From Winogradskyella sp. (GTDB lineage Bacteria > Bacteroidota > Bacteroidia > Flavobacteriales > Flavobacteriaceae), in contig NZ_RHLG01000003.1 in assembly GCF_003712105.1 (NCBI RefSeq), positions 304,486 to 368,485 of the forward strand: a DNA stretch of 64,000 nucleotides. Direction: 5' to 3'. Positions 52,576 through 59,982 of this stretch are shown piece after piece; position 1 is the first letter of the stretch, and each line of letters opens with the position of its first letter. The position numbers were made by a program, and so were the translations under genes. The notes under the pieces were generated by a model, which was not told the origin of the DNA, did not search any database, and saw nothing but the letters and a program-made list of their open reading frames with translations.

Positions 52576-55188
52576 TTAATTTACTAACAACTTAATCGTA
52601 TTATAATTACTACCTTGACTTTGTATCTTACAGAAATACAACCCAGGTGTTAAACCTTCTTTCTTTATTGATATATTATTTTTACCTGGAATGACATTTA
52701 ATGCATTTTTATAAACTACTTTACCTAAGGTGTTATAGATTACACAATCTACACTTTCACTTTGGGTAGCTGTAAATTGTAATACAGTTTCCGTATGCAT
52801 AGGGTTCGGCACAGCTTTTAATTCGCTCAAGTTAATTGTATCATAATCATCTGTAGATAGTGCGTTATTAGTCTGCGATAACCTTAAATTTTCTAGAGAC
52901 ATAGATTTTACTGACGATGTACCATCGTCTGATACAAGCGTAAATACTACCGTTACCACATCGTTTAGTATTGGGTTTGATGTCGTAGTAGATGAAAAAT
53001 CTTCAATTGGCAACACATATTCTTGCATCTCATCAGTTAAAGCAATTGTTTGTTTGTATTGCTCTTCCCAAATTGTAATACTTTCTTTAACAAAGGTAAT
53101 TTCAAGATTTCCTGTACCTTTTGCATTGAGCTTGAGGTTATTAAATGTGGATAAATCTACTGCTTTAAATCGAGGCGTTAATGCTCTGTAAGCTGCCACA
53201 TAAGTGTTCGTTGTAGCTTCCAAATTTACATTTCGTTCTATTGGGTAATCACCATCTTCATAGTTAAACTCACTCGGTAGTACCTCATAGTTTGTAACAA
53301 CAGTGCCTGATTGAGAGTCATCAATTCCCCATGGACCATCAGACAAAAACAAATCATCTGGAGTTGTAATGCCATCGCCTATTCTAAAACCTATATCAAA
53401 AATATTACCTGTATCTACAAAGACATTTGTTAGGTATTGCCCGCTTAAGTTGATATCCATATTTAGGTTATCAAAATCTGAGGTTTCAGACCTTCTTAAA
53501 CCTGCATCGAAATCAACAGTTTGAGTACTGTTGTAATTAACAATCTCGAGGTCTAAACCTCCATTTTCATATTTTCCTTTTCTTACAAATACCACTGGTG
53601 GTTCTGAATTATTATAATCTGAAATTGGCTTTTCAATAGCTAATAAATTTAAAACCTCAGCACCTAGTAAATACAAATCATCTACGGTATTTGCCCAAAT
53701 CTGAAAATTGTAGAAGGTTACATCGTCTTCGTATTTATCCAAATTCCAATGGCTTTCTACAGCAAAATTCTCTTCATCATTAACAACTTTAGCAGATAAA
53801 CTCAATACAAACTCATGTGTACCATCTGGGTTTTTAATTACAGATTTAATAAATTGTTGCTCGTTGATATTTATAGTAGAAACCGAGATAAGTTCTGCAC
53901 CCAATAAACGGTCGCATATATACTTGGTGTGTTCGTATACACCATCTTCTGTTTTTAATGCCAAGATTGTAGCAATAGGTGTATCTAAGTTCATATAATC
54001 TACGGCAAATATTTCCGTAGCATTTGTAATATTTAATAAATCTGTTGGAGACGAATTGATAGCTTCGGTCTCACCGATTACTCCAACAGGTATAAAATCT
54101 TCGAGTGTAAATGTATTGTCAGAATTACGCTCAAAATAACTTGGACTTCTGTTAAATCTTGGTGCTGTATTCTTATCAAATTTGTAACCAGATTTTGCTC
54201 TATTAAAATTACGTTTATTGATTTGCTCTGAAAGTCTATTATTACTCTCCAAACCTCCACCATCACCACCTGAAACAGGCGGTTCTATAACCTCACAAGA
54301 ACCGTAACCTGAGCATGATGGGTCTTCACAATCAATTAAGCCATCTCCATCATCATCAATACCATTATCACAATCTTCCTGGGGAACAGGTGCAGTTGGA
54401 CATCTAGCCCCATCATTACTTGCACTTGAAGGTCCAAAAGCAAATAAATTAGAATCCATGTCATCAGAACTATTTACGTCTTGAACAGCCTGAATCACAT
54501 ATATTGTACCTGTCTGATTTGCTGAAACATAAAAACGACCATCTGCATCAAAATAGACCGCACCATAAGTATAATTATTACCGTCTAAAATCGGAACTAC
54601 ACCTAATGAGGTTACCTGTCCATTTTCAGGATTAATTCTATATAATACATTTGTACTTTTTTCTACGGTATAAAGCTGATTATCGACTGCGTTAAATGCC
54701 CAGTCATGAATGTTAATATTTTGAGATAAGGTTTCTGTTGCATTATGCTGAACATAATTAAGTGATTCGGGGTCTAAATCTATCTTGTAATACGTGGTGC
54801 CTCCACCTTTAAGAAAATACATCCCATTTGCACTTATACCACCAACATATCTATTGCTAGTGGGCAACTCATCAACATAAAATATAGTAGTAGAAAAATC
54901 CTTTCCAATTCTAACTATGGATTTAGATGGTGAAGTCAGTGAACCCCATATATAACCATCAGTAGGATTATATGCTGCTGCATTTATATTTCCAGTTGTA
55001 ACATCTGTAGCTACTCTATAGGAACTTCCTGAAGCTAAATCAATAGCGTAAACATCATTGTACTGAAACAAATACGCATTATAATCGCAATTAAAGGGTT
55101 GATTCTCCTGAGATTGGCTATATAGACTAAATGCTAATACTGAGATTAGCAACATTTTGATTTTTAGGTTGTAAAGTTTCAATTTCAT
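52576..55188 (-). CDS. Type IX-secreted surface protein with beta-propeller-like N-terminus
   Basis: The protein has 870 residues. A signal peptide (about 1-27) is followed by a propeller-like region (45-265, DUF6923-type: YAIDLASGSSYRVATDVTTG, PTDGYIWGSLTSPSKSIVRI). A Ca-binding DxDxDG stretch (GIDDDGDGLIDCEDPSC) comes next. A large beta-rich middle follows, then a carbohydrate-binding-like domain and a C-terminal T9SS type A sorting tail (KAVPNPMHTETVLQFTA, GLYFCKIQSQG). It would be exported through the T9SS and anchored or released at the surface. LytTR-type boxes upstream tie it to the island regulon. It may be a matrix protein or adhesin. Confidence 0.82.
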   Translation of the reverse strand: MKLKLYNLKIKMLLISVLAFSLYSQSQENQPFNCDYNAYLFQYNDVYAIDLASGSSYRVATDVTTGNINAAAYNPTDGYIWGSLTSPSKSIVRIGKDFSTTIFYVDELPTSNRYVGGISANGMYFLKGGGTTYYKIDLDPESLNYVQHNATETLSQNINIHDWAFNAVDNQLYTVEKSTNVLYRINPENGQVTSLGVVPILDGNNYTYGAVYFDADGRFYVSANQTGTIYVIQAVQDVNSSDDMDSNLFAFGPSSASNDGARCPTAPVPQEDCDNGIDDDGDGLIDCEDPSCSGYGSCEVIEPPVSGGDGGGLESNNRLSEQINKRNFNRAKSGYKFDKNTAPRFNRSPSYFERNSDNTFTLEDFIPVGVIGETEAINSSPTDLLNITNATEIFAVDYMNLDTPIATILALKTEDGVYEHTKYICDRLLGAELISVSTININEQQFIKSVIKNPDGTHEFVLSLSAKVVNDEENFAVESHWNLDKYEDDVTFYNFQIWANTVDDLYLLGAEVLNLLAIEKPISDYNNSEPPVVFVRKGKYENGGLDLEIVNYNSTQTVDFDAGLRRSETSDFDNLNMDINLSGQYLTNVFVDTGNIFDIGFRIGDGITTPDDLFLSDGPWGIDDSQSGTVVTNYEVLPSEFNYEDGDYPIERNVNLEATTNTYVAAYRALTPRFKAVDLSTFNNLKLNAKGTGNLEITFVKESITIWEEQYKQTIALTDEMQEYVLPIEDFSSTTTSNPILNDVVTVVFTLVSDDGTSSVKSMSLENLRLSQTNNALSTDDYDTINLSELKAVPNPMHTETVLQFTATQSESVDCVIYNTLGKVVYKNALNVIPGKNNISIKKEGLTPGLYFCKIQSQGSNYNTIKLLVN

Positions 55189-55213
55189 CTTGTCTCATTT
55201 AATTGTTATGAAA

Positions 55214-55299
55214 CAAAACTACTTTACTAGAAGCGCCATTTTTTTGATTTTCGATTGATAAAAAAAAGGCAACGTTCGAAAGCGGATAACTATCGATGA
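55214..55299 (-). promoter_or_regulatory. Promoter of the T9SS gene with LytTR-type boxes, island site 5
   Basis: Boxes read on the plus strand are TCGATTG (55251) and TCGATGA (55293), exactly 42 bp apart. A weak ACGTTCG lies at the intermediate 21-bp step (55272). On the minus strand a perfect -7 box TAGTTTTG lies at 55221-55214, 29 bp from the nearest LytTR box. That is the same gap as at site 1. Confidence 0.6.
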
Positions 55300-55305
55300 A
55301 TAGTT

Positions 55306-56019
55306 TTAGAGCAAATTAAGCCTTTTCATTAGTTCTGGTCTATTGGAGCGACTTACTGGGATAACATCTTTTTTAATTAATACACTATTATCTTCTATAT
55401 CAATAATCTTTTTAATATTAATTATAAATGATCGGTGCACTTTCAAGAATAAACTATCTGGTAGTTTCTCTTCAATTTTTTTAAGTGTCGAGTGTACTGT
55501 GTAATTCTTGTCTTCAGTTTTTACATGAATGTAATCGCCTTTTGCTTCAACCAAATATATACTTGGAATATCTATCTTAATTAAGCGTCTATCTATGTTT
55601 ACATACAAATCATTACCAGATGCACTTTCCACATTTTGAGAAGAATTTGAACTTGTTGGTTTACTAACGGTAGACAATTCTGCTTTCTTTATGGCTTTTT
55701 CAAAACGCTCGGTTGAAATTGGTTTCACCAAATAATCTACGATACAGTCATATTCAAATGCTTGAATCGCAAAATTGGCGTCGGAAGTAGTCAGTACAAT
55801 TTTTGGTGGATTTTTAATAGTTTCTATAAAATCGAATCCAGTAAAATCAGGCATATGAATATCTAAAAAGATCAGATCTACGTCATTTTGATTTAAGTAT
55901 TTTATCGCCTGAATTGCATTTGGGAATTCTTCTAATACATTTAAGCTTGAAATATTACTGCACATCTGTGCAATTATTGCTCTAGCTGTAGCTTCATCAT
56001 CGATAATAATGCAGTTCAT
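55306..56019 (-). CDS. LytTR-family response regulator
   Basis: The 237-residue protein has an N-terminal receiver, with Asp7-Asp8 and phosphoacceptor Asp53 in LIFLDIHMPDFTG. The LytTR DNA-binding domain follows (about 135-237), with VEAKGDYIHVKTEDKNYTVH and FLKVHRSFIINIKKI. LytTR proteins (AlgR, AgrA) bind direct repeats about 21 bp apart. It is the last gene of the H-NOX signalling operon, 9 bp after Hpt. It is the natural candidate to bind the 21-bp-period boxes in the island. Confidence 0.9.
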   Translation of the reverse strand: MNCIIIDDEATARAIIAQMCSNISSLNVLEEFPNAIQAIKYLNQNDVDLIFLDIHMPDFTGFDFIETIKNPPKIVLTTSDANFAIQAFEYDCIVDYLVKPISTERFEKAIKKAELSTVSKPTSSNSSQNVESASGNDLYVNIDRRLIKIDIPSIYLVEAKGDYIHVKTEDKNYTVHSTLKKIEEKLPDSLFLKVHRSFIINIKKIIDIEDNSVLIKKDVIPVSRSNRPELMKRLNLL

Positions 56020-56028
56020 AAAATTTGC

Positions 56029-56346
56029 TTATAGTGTCGTTAGATATTTTGTTATGATTTGCAGAATAGAGTCAAAATCTGATTTACGTTCTGTATTACC
56101 ATTAGTAAGATTATTTTCATAATCTACAGCAATTTCATAACTTTTAACGAGTCCTAAAATACTAATTTTATGTTTAAGCTTATGAACATTTTCTGCAGCT
56201 TCTTTAAAATTTTCTGCAGAGATATTATCTAAATAAATCTGTTTCTCTTGGGGGAATTCTGATTTAATTATGTCTATAAGTTTTTGCTCAAAGGCTTTAT
56301 CACCTCCAGACATACTTTCTATATAAGTGAGATTTGGTTGTTCCAT
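56029..56346 (-). CDS. Histidine phosphotransfer (Hpt) protein
   Basis: The 105-residue four-helix protein has phosphoacceptor His55 in AENVHKLKHKISILGL, the Hpt HxLK pattern. It would pass phosphate between the kinase/receiver pair and LytTR or other receivers. It is 3 bp after the kinase gene and 9 bp before the LytTR gene, in an operon of relay components. Confidence 0.83.
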   Translation of the reverse strand: MEQPNLTYIESMSGGDKAFEQKLIDIIKSEFPQEKQIYLDNISAENFKEAAENVHKLKHKISILGLVKSYEIAVDYENNLTNGNTERKSDFDSILQIITKYLTTL

Positions 56347-56349
56347 ACT

Positions 56350-58452
56350 TTATTTCTTAAATGTAAAGAAAAAAGTGGTGCCTTCTTTTGGTTTGGATTC
56401 TAACCATATTTCACCCTTATAAAGATCCACAATCTTCTTTACTATAGATAATCCAATTCCAGAAGATTCTTTGTTACTATTTAAAGCATGAAAAATTTTA
56501 AAAATATTATCATGATGTTGCTTTTCAATACCTACGCCGTTGTCTTTTACCGAAAACTGATAATAAGATTTTTCTTCTTTAACATCAATTTCTACAAGTC
56601 CTTTTGCTTTGTCATTAAATTTAATGGCATTACTAATTAAATTTTGAAACAGTTGTTGCAACTTGGTTTTATCACCAGTAACAGTGGGCAACTTATTTAA
56701 GACTTTAATTGATATATGCTCGGGAGTATATAATAGTTGCTTTAGCTCCTCAATAAGCAAATTTAAGTCTATATCATTCTCTTCGTTAGATTCAGATCCA
56801 ATACTCGAGTATGTTAAAATATCTGAAATAAGCAACTCCATTTTTTCAAGTGTTGTCTCAATCAATTGAAAATTTTGAATGGTTACATCATCTAATCTTC
56901 CTGTATTATCTTCTTTAATCCAACTTACCAATGCATCAATACTACGTAGAGGAGATTTTAAATCATGAGAAACAATATGAGCATATTCTTGCAACTCGTT
57001 ATTACTTTTTTCTAGAGCCTGCAGAAGCTGTTCATTTTTTGTCTCAACTTTTTTGCGCTCTCGAAGATTAATGGCACTTTTTAATTGCATAGCGACTAAA
57101 CTTGCAATATTCTCAAGTGTTACTAAATGCTCATTGGTAAAGTAATTTTTAGAAATGTGCTCAGAATCTATTACACCAATGACCTTATTATTACTTATTA
57201 TAGGCACTGAGATTTCCGAAAATCGTTGTTCGTCATCAACAATATATCTACTATCCTTACTAGTATCATTAATTATTTCTGCTACTCCAGTTTTGGCAAC
57301 AGTACCAACTATTCCATCTCCAATCGGCAAGATTATTTTGTTGTTAATTTGTTTATTATTCCCAAGTTTACTTCCGAAGGCCGCAATTTGCTCTAATCTA
57401 CCTTCTTCATTATCTACAAGATAAATAACACAATCTTCTGTATCTAGATACTGTGCTATATTATTGGTTATTTCCCAAGCAATTTCATAGATATCCATCT
57501 TACCTAATAATGCCTTAGCAACATCATTAATCATATCAATTATCAATGATTGTTCACGCTTTAGGGTAATATCTTCAACTAATGCCACTTGATACTTAAT
57601 ATTTCCTTCCTTGTCTCTAACTGCGCTAACGTTAGTTTTAGCCCATAAAATCGAACCATTTTTTTTCCTGTATCGCTTTTCTATCATGAAATTATCTAAC
57701 TCTCCAGAGTCCATCTTATCCAAATAAGTTTTTGATTGCGGAAAGTCTTCAGGGAATGAAATGTCCTTAACAGATAAATTAAAAAGCTCTTCTTCAGAAT
57801 ATCCTAATGTGTTTTGAATAGAGGTATTGGTTCTTAAAATTTTACCATGTTGCGTCAACACAATACCAACTGACGAATTTTGAACAATAGCATCTAACTG
57901 ACTTTTTTGTTCTTCAATAACCCGATTTATTCGTTTAGTTTCGGTAATATCTCTAACGATACCTTGTGCCGCCATTGGGATACCATTTTTATCAAAAACT
58001 AAACTAGCATTGATATGCACCCATTTTACTTCTTTGTTCTTAGTATAGACCCTTGCTTCGTAATTCTTAAAATAACCCTTGTTTTGAAGTTCTGAAAAGG
58101 ACTTCATAGCATATTCATAGTCTTCTTTATAAATAAGTTTGACAACATTAACCGACTCTTTATCTACATCATATCCAAACAATTGTGTAGCAGAATCATT
58201 AAACTTTAAGACATTGCCATTAATGTCCATAATAACATATGCATCAACGATATTTTCAAAAATCCCTTGTAATTCGGATGTCGTCTTGTTGTATAAAGAA
58301 GTTAACTCCGCATGCGATGCCTCGAGTTTTTTATTAACTTCATATAATTCAGCTGATTTTGCTTCTAAAATAGCTTCAGCTGCTTTTCTAGAAGCTTTTT
58401 CACGAGCAAGAGCACGTTTTATAATATCTAATTCATTATCAGTCATTAACAC
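56350..58452 (-). CDS. PAS-PAS-GAF sensor histidine kinase
   Basis: The 700-residue protein has no membrane segment. A coiled-coil start (REKASRKAAEAILEAKSAEL) is followed by two PAS domains (about 60-175 and 185-300; IVDAYVIMDINGNVLKFNDS, QNSSVGIVLTQHGKILRTNT). A GAF domain covers about 310-465. The HisKA domain has His496 in YAHIVSHDLKSPLRSIDALV. The ATPase domain ends in NLISNAIKFND and SSGIGLSIVKKI. The helical N-terminus is like that of kinases paired with H-NOX sensors. It overlaps the H-NOX gene by 7 bp, so H-NOX probably controls it. Confidence 0.9.
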   Translation of the reverse strand: MLMTDNELDIIKRALAREKASRKAAEAILEAKSAELYEVNKKLEASHAELTSLYNKTTSELQGIFENIVDAYVIMDINGNVLKFNDSATQLFGYDVDKESVNVVKLIYKEDYEYAMKSFSELQNKGYFKNYEARVYTKNKEVKWVHINASLVFDKNGIPMAAQGIVRDITETKRINRVIEEQKSQLDAIVQNSSVGIVLTQHGKILRTNTSIQNTLGYSEEELFNLSVKDISFPEDFPQSKTYLDKMDSGELDNFMIEKRYRKKNGSILWAKTNVSAVRDKEGNIKYQVALVEDITLKREQSLIIDMINDVAKALLGKMDIYEIAWEITNNIAQYLDTEDCVIYLVDNEEGRLEQIAAFGSKLGNNKQINNKIILPIGDGIVGTVAKTGVAEIINDTSKDSRYIVDDEQRFSEISVPIISNNKVIGVIDSEHISKNYFTNEHLVTLENIASLVAMQLKSAINLRERKKVETKNEQLLQALEKSNNELQEYAHIVSHDLKSPLRSIDALVSWIKEDNTGRLDDVTIQNFQLIETTLEKMELLISDILTYSSIGSESNEENDIDLNLLIEELKQLLYTPEHISIKVLNKLPTVTGDKTKLQQLFQNLISNAIKFNDKAKGLVEIDVKEEKSYYQFSVKDNGVGIEKQHHDNIFKIFHALNSNKESSGIGLSIVKKIVDLYKGEIWLESKPKEGTTFFFTFKK

Positions 58453-58985
58453 TTTTGAATAAAAAACCTTACTGCTGTCCCGTCATCATTTAGTTTTTCG
58501 AAATTAATTTCTACAGGTACTTCAAATAGTTTAAAGGTTTCCAACATTAGGCCTTTTCCAAGCATATATAATGCTTTATCAGATTTGTAAACCATAACCA
58601 TCTTATCTTTGGTTCGTTCTTCTAAATCAAAAGTTGGAAGCTGTGCTTCAGGATAAATTTTTTGTACTTCAACATGAATATGATTCTCAATAGACGCCAA
58701 TAAGTCCATTGGATCTTTATAATGATTGACTAAATCCGGATGGGTTTTTACCAAAACTGCAAATAAATGTTCAGAATATACCATTAATAAATCATCGACT
58801 GATATATCAGTGTTTTTACTTAAGTGAGAAATAAGTTGCAGCATTTCACTAAATTCATAGGTACCAACTGCTGTATATATTCCACCAGAATCTAATTCAG
58901 ATTGGTTAATAATTTTGTCAACCATAGACAAACCAAATTTCTCCTCAACCAATTCTAAAAACTCTGTAAAAATTATGCCTTTCAT
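58446..58985 (-). CDS. H-NOX haem-based nitric oxide sensor
   Basis: The 179-residue haem-NO-binding protein starts MKGIIFTEFLELVEEKFGLS. Proximal His104 lies in HIHVEVQKIYPEA, which fits the HxxVxxxYPxA signature. The haem propionate motif YxSxR reads YKSDK (Tyr133, Ser135, Lys137), with Lys for Arg. In Shewanella and Vibrio, stand-alone H-NOX proteins bind NO and inhibit a partner kinase to control biofilm. Here the kinase is next and a polysaccharide island surrounds it. NO as ligand is inferred from the family. Confidence 0.88.
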   Translation of the reverse strand: MKGIIFTEFLELVEEKFGLSMVDKIINQSELDSGGIYTAVGTYEFSEMLQLISHLSKNTDISVDDLLMVYSEHLFAVLVKTHPDLVNHYKDPMDLLASIENHIHVEVQKIYPEAQLPTFDLEERTKDKMVMVYKSDKALYMLGKGLMLETFKLFEVPVEINFEKLNDDGTAVRFFIQKC

Positions 58986-59395
58986 TATCCTTTAATTAAT
59001 TCATTGACACTCCAATATGCTAATAATTTATCAATTTTAGATACATAATCTTCATATTTTAGTGGTTTTAATATATATCCTGCTATACCAATCTTATAAC
59101 ACTCCAACAAATCGCGCTGATTGTTTGATGTGGTAAGTACAATTGTTGGTATATACATTAACTGGTTATCTTTTTTTAAAATTTTAAGGAATTCCAACCC
59201 ATTAATTTTAGGCATGTTTAAATCCAGTAAAATAATGTCAGGTAATTTAACACGATCCTTTAAAATTTCTAGAGCTTCCTCACCATTATTGGCTTCTATG
59301 ATATTATGTTCAAGGTTAAGAGATTGTGTTGCTCGTTTGAGCTTCATCACCTCGATCATGTCATCTTCGATCAAAAGAATATTGAGATTAATCAT
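58985..59395 (-). CDS. Single-domain response regulator
   Basis: The 136-residue CheY-like receiver has Glu10-Asp11-Asp12, phosphoacceptor Asp58 in IILLDLNMPKING, and the LKPLKYED lysine. It has no output domain, so it probably works as an intermediate or sink in the relay with the kinase and Hpt downstream. It is the first gene of the operon; its stop overlaps the H-NOX start by one base. Confidence 0.88.
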   Translation of the reverse strand: MINLNILLIEDDMIEVMKLKRATQSLNLEHNIIEANNGEEALEILKDRVKLPDIILLDLNMPKINGLEFLKILKKDNQLMYIPTIVLTTSNNQRDLLECYKIGIAGYILKPLKYEDYVSKIDKLLAYWSVNELIKG

Positions 59396-59450
59396 TTTTA
59401 ATTATTAAAAATGTAAAATTCATGAAATATGATAAAATATCCTTTTTATT

Positions 59451-59499
59451 TCGGTTGGCTGTATTCATGTGTCGATGGTTGGCAGATAAGTGTCGACGA
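59451..59499 (+). promoter_or_regulatory. LytTR-type triple box, island site 4
   Basis: TCGGTTG (59451), TCGATGG (59472) and TCGACGA (59493) lie at exact 21-bp steps, 56-104 bp upstream of the signalling operon. This would allow autoregulation of the relay. On the minus strand the third box reads ACCATTCGTCGA, close to the AlgR box. Confidence 0.7.
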
Positions 59500-59576
59500 A
59501 TGGTTCAGCCTTTAAATTTGGTTTATGTTGAATTCTTTAAAATTTTCCATTCAAAAAACCTTTTATAGGTAAATTG

Positions 59577-59752
59577 CATAACCTGGAGGTCTCGAGTTCA
59601 AATCTCGATCTCGCTACAGCAGTTAAGGCTTGATGTATTCATCAAGCTTTTTTTATGAGCAGTACTGAAGCTTGCTTCAATGTGCATGGGAATAAAAACA
59701 ATTGAGGTGGTAAATCACGGAAGCCTTTACTATTGTCAAGGCCACTTATTAA
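59577..59752 (+). repeat. Island-bounding direct repeat, right copy (orphan tRNA-Met 3' half)
   Basis: This copy begins at the CAT of the anticodon and includes the T-arm, acceptor 3' strand, terminator hairpin (59628-59654) and following DNA. There is no 5' tRNA half in front of it, so it cannot give a tRNA. The 587-bp gap between the signalling operon and the M14 gene holds site 4, this repeat, one more tRNA remnant, a hairpin and the M14 promoter. I see no gene in it. Confidence 0.88.
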
Positions 59753-59761
59753 AGATTATTA

Positions 59762-59780
59762 AAATCTCGATCTCACTACA
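59762..59780 (+). repeat. Third tRNA-Met 3'-end remnant
   Basis: AAATCTCGATCTCACTACA matches the 3' end of tRNA-Met (T-stem to discriminator) at 18 of 19 positions, 10 bp after the right repeat. It may be the footprint of an earlier integration or of a lost tandem tRNA copy. Confidence 0.65.
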
Positions 59781-59783
59781 ATC

Positions 59784-59813
59784 AAAAACCAGTACAGAAG
59801 TATGGGTTTTTTT
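59784..59813 (+). terminator. Terminator-like hairpin after the tRNA remnants
   Basis: AAAACC and GGGTTTT arms enclose GTAC-AGAA-GTAT and are followed by more T. It directly follows the last tRNA remnant, as a tRNA terminator would. Confidence 0.5.
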
Positions 59814-59922
59814 ATGTCTTGGTCGTTAAAACTTCATATACTAATTAATAGGATTTACAAACCACTGTTTTACAAGTATTTATACTTCACAATTAACACT
59901 TTATCTATTTTTTTTGCATTTA

Positions 59923-59955
59923 ATCGATGTTTTTGTAAATATTATTATATATTTG
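59923..59955 (+). promoter_or_regulatory. Promoter of the M14 peptidase gene
   Basis: TTTG (59923-59926), a 21-bp spacer, then TATATTTG (59948-59955), 27 bp before the start codon. It is a full match to the Bacteroidota promoter consensus. Confidence 0.75.
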
Positions 59956-59982
59956 TTGCAAATTCTATTAACCCCAAATCTA

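Noticed and set aside
59577..59617. A second tRNA-Met gene at the right repeat
   Set aside because: Only the part from the anticodon onward is present; the bases before it do not form a D-arm or acceptor 5' strand.
37378..59780. Active integrative element
   Set aside because: No tyrosine or serine integrase, excisionase, transfer or replication gene is seen between the repeats, so only an island or relic is claimed.
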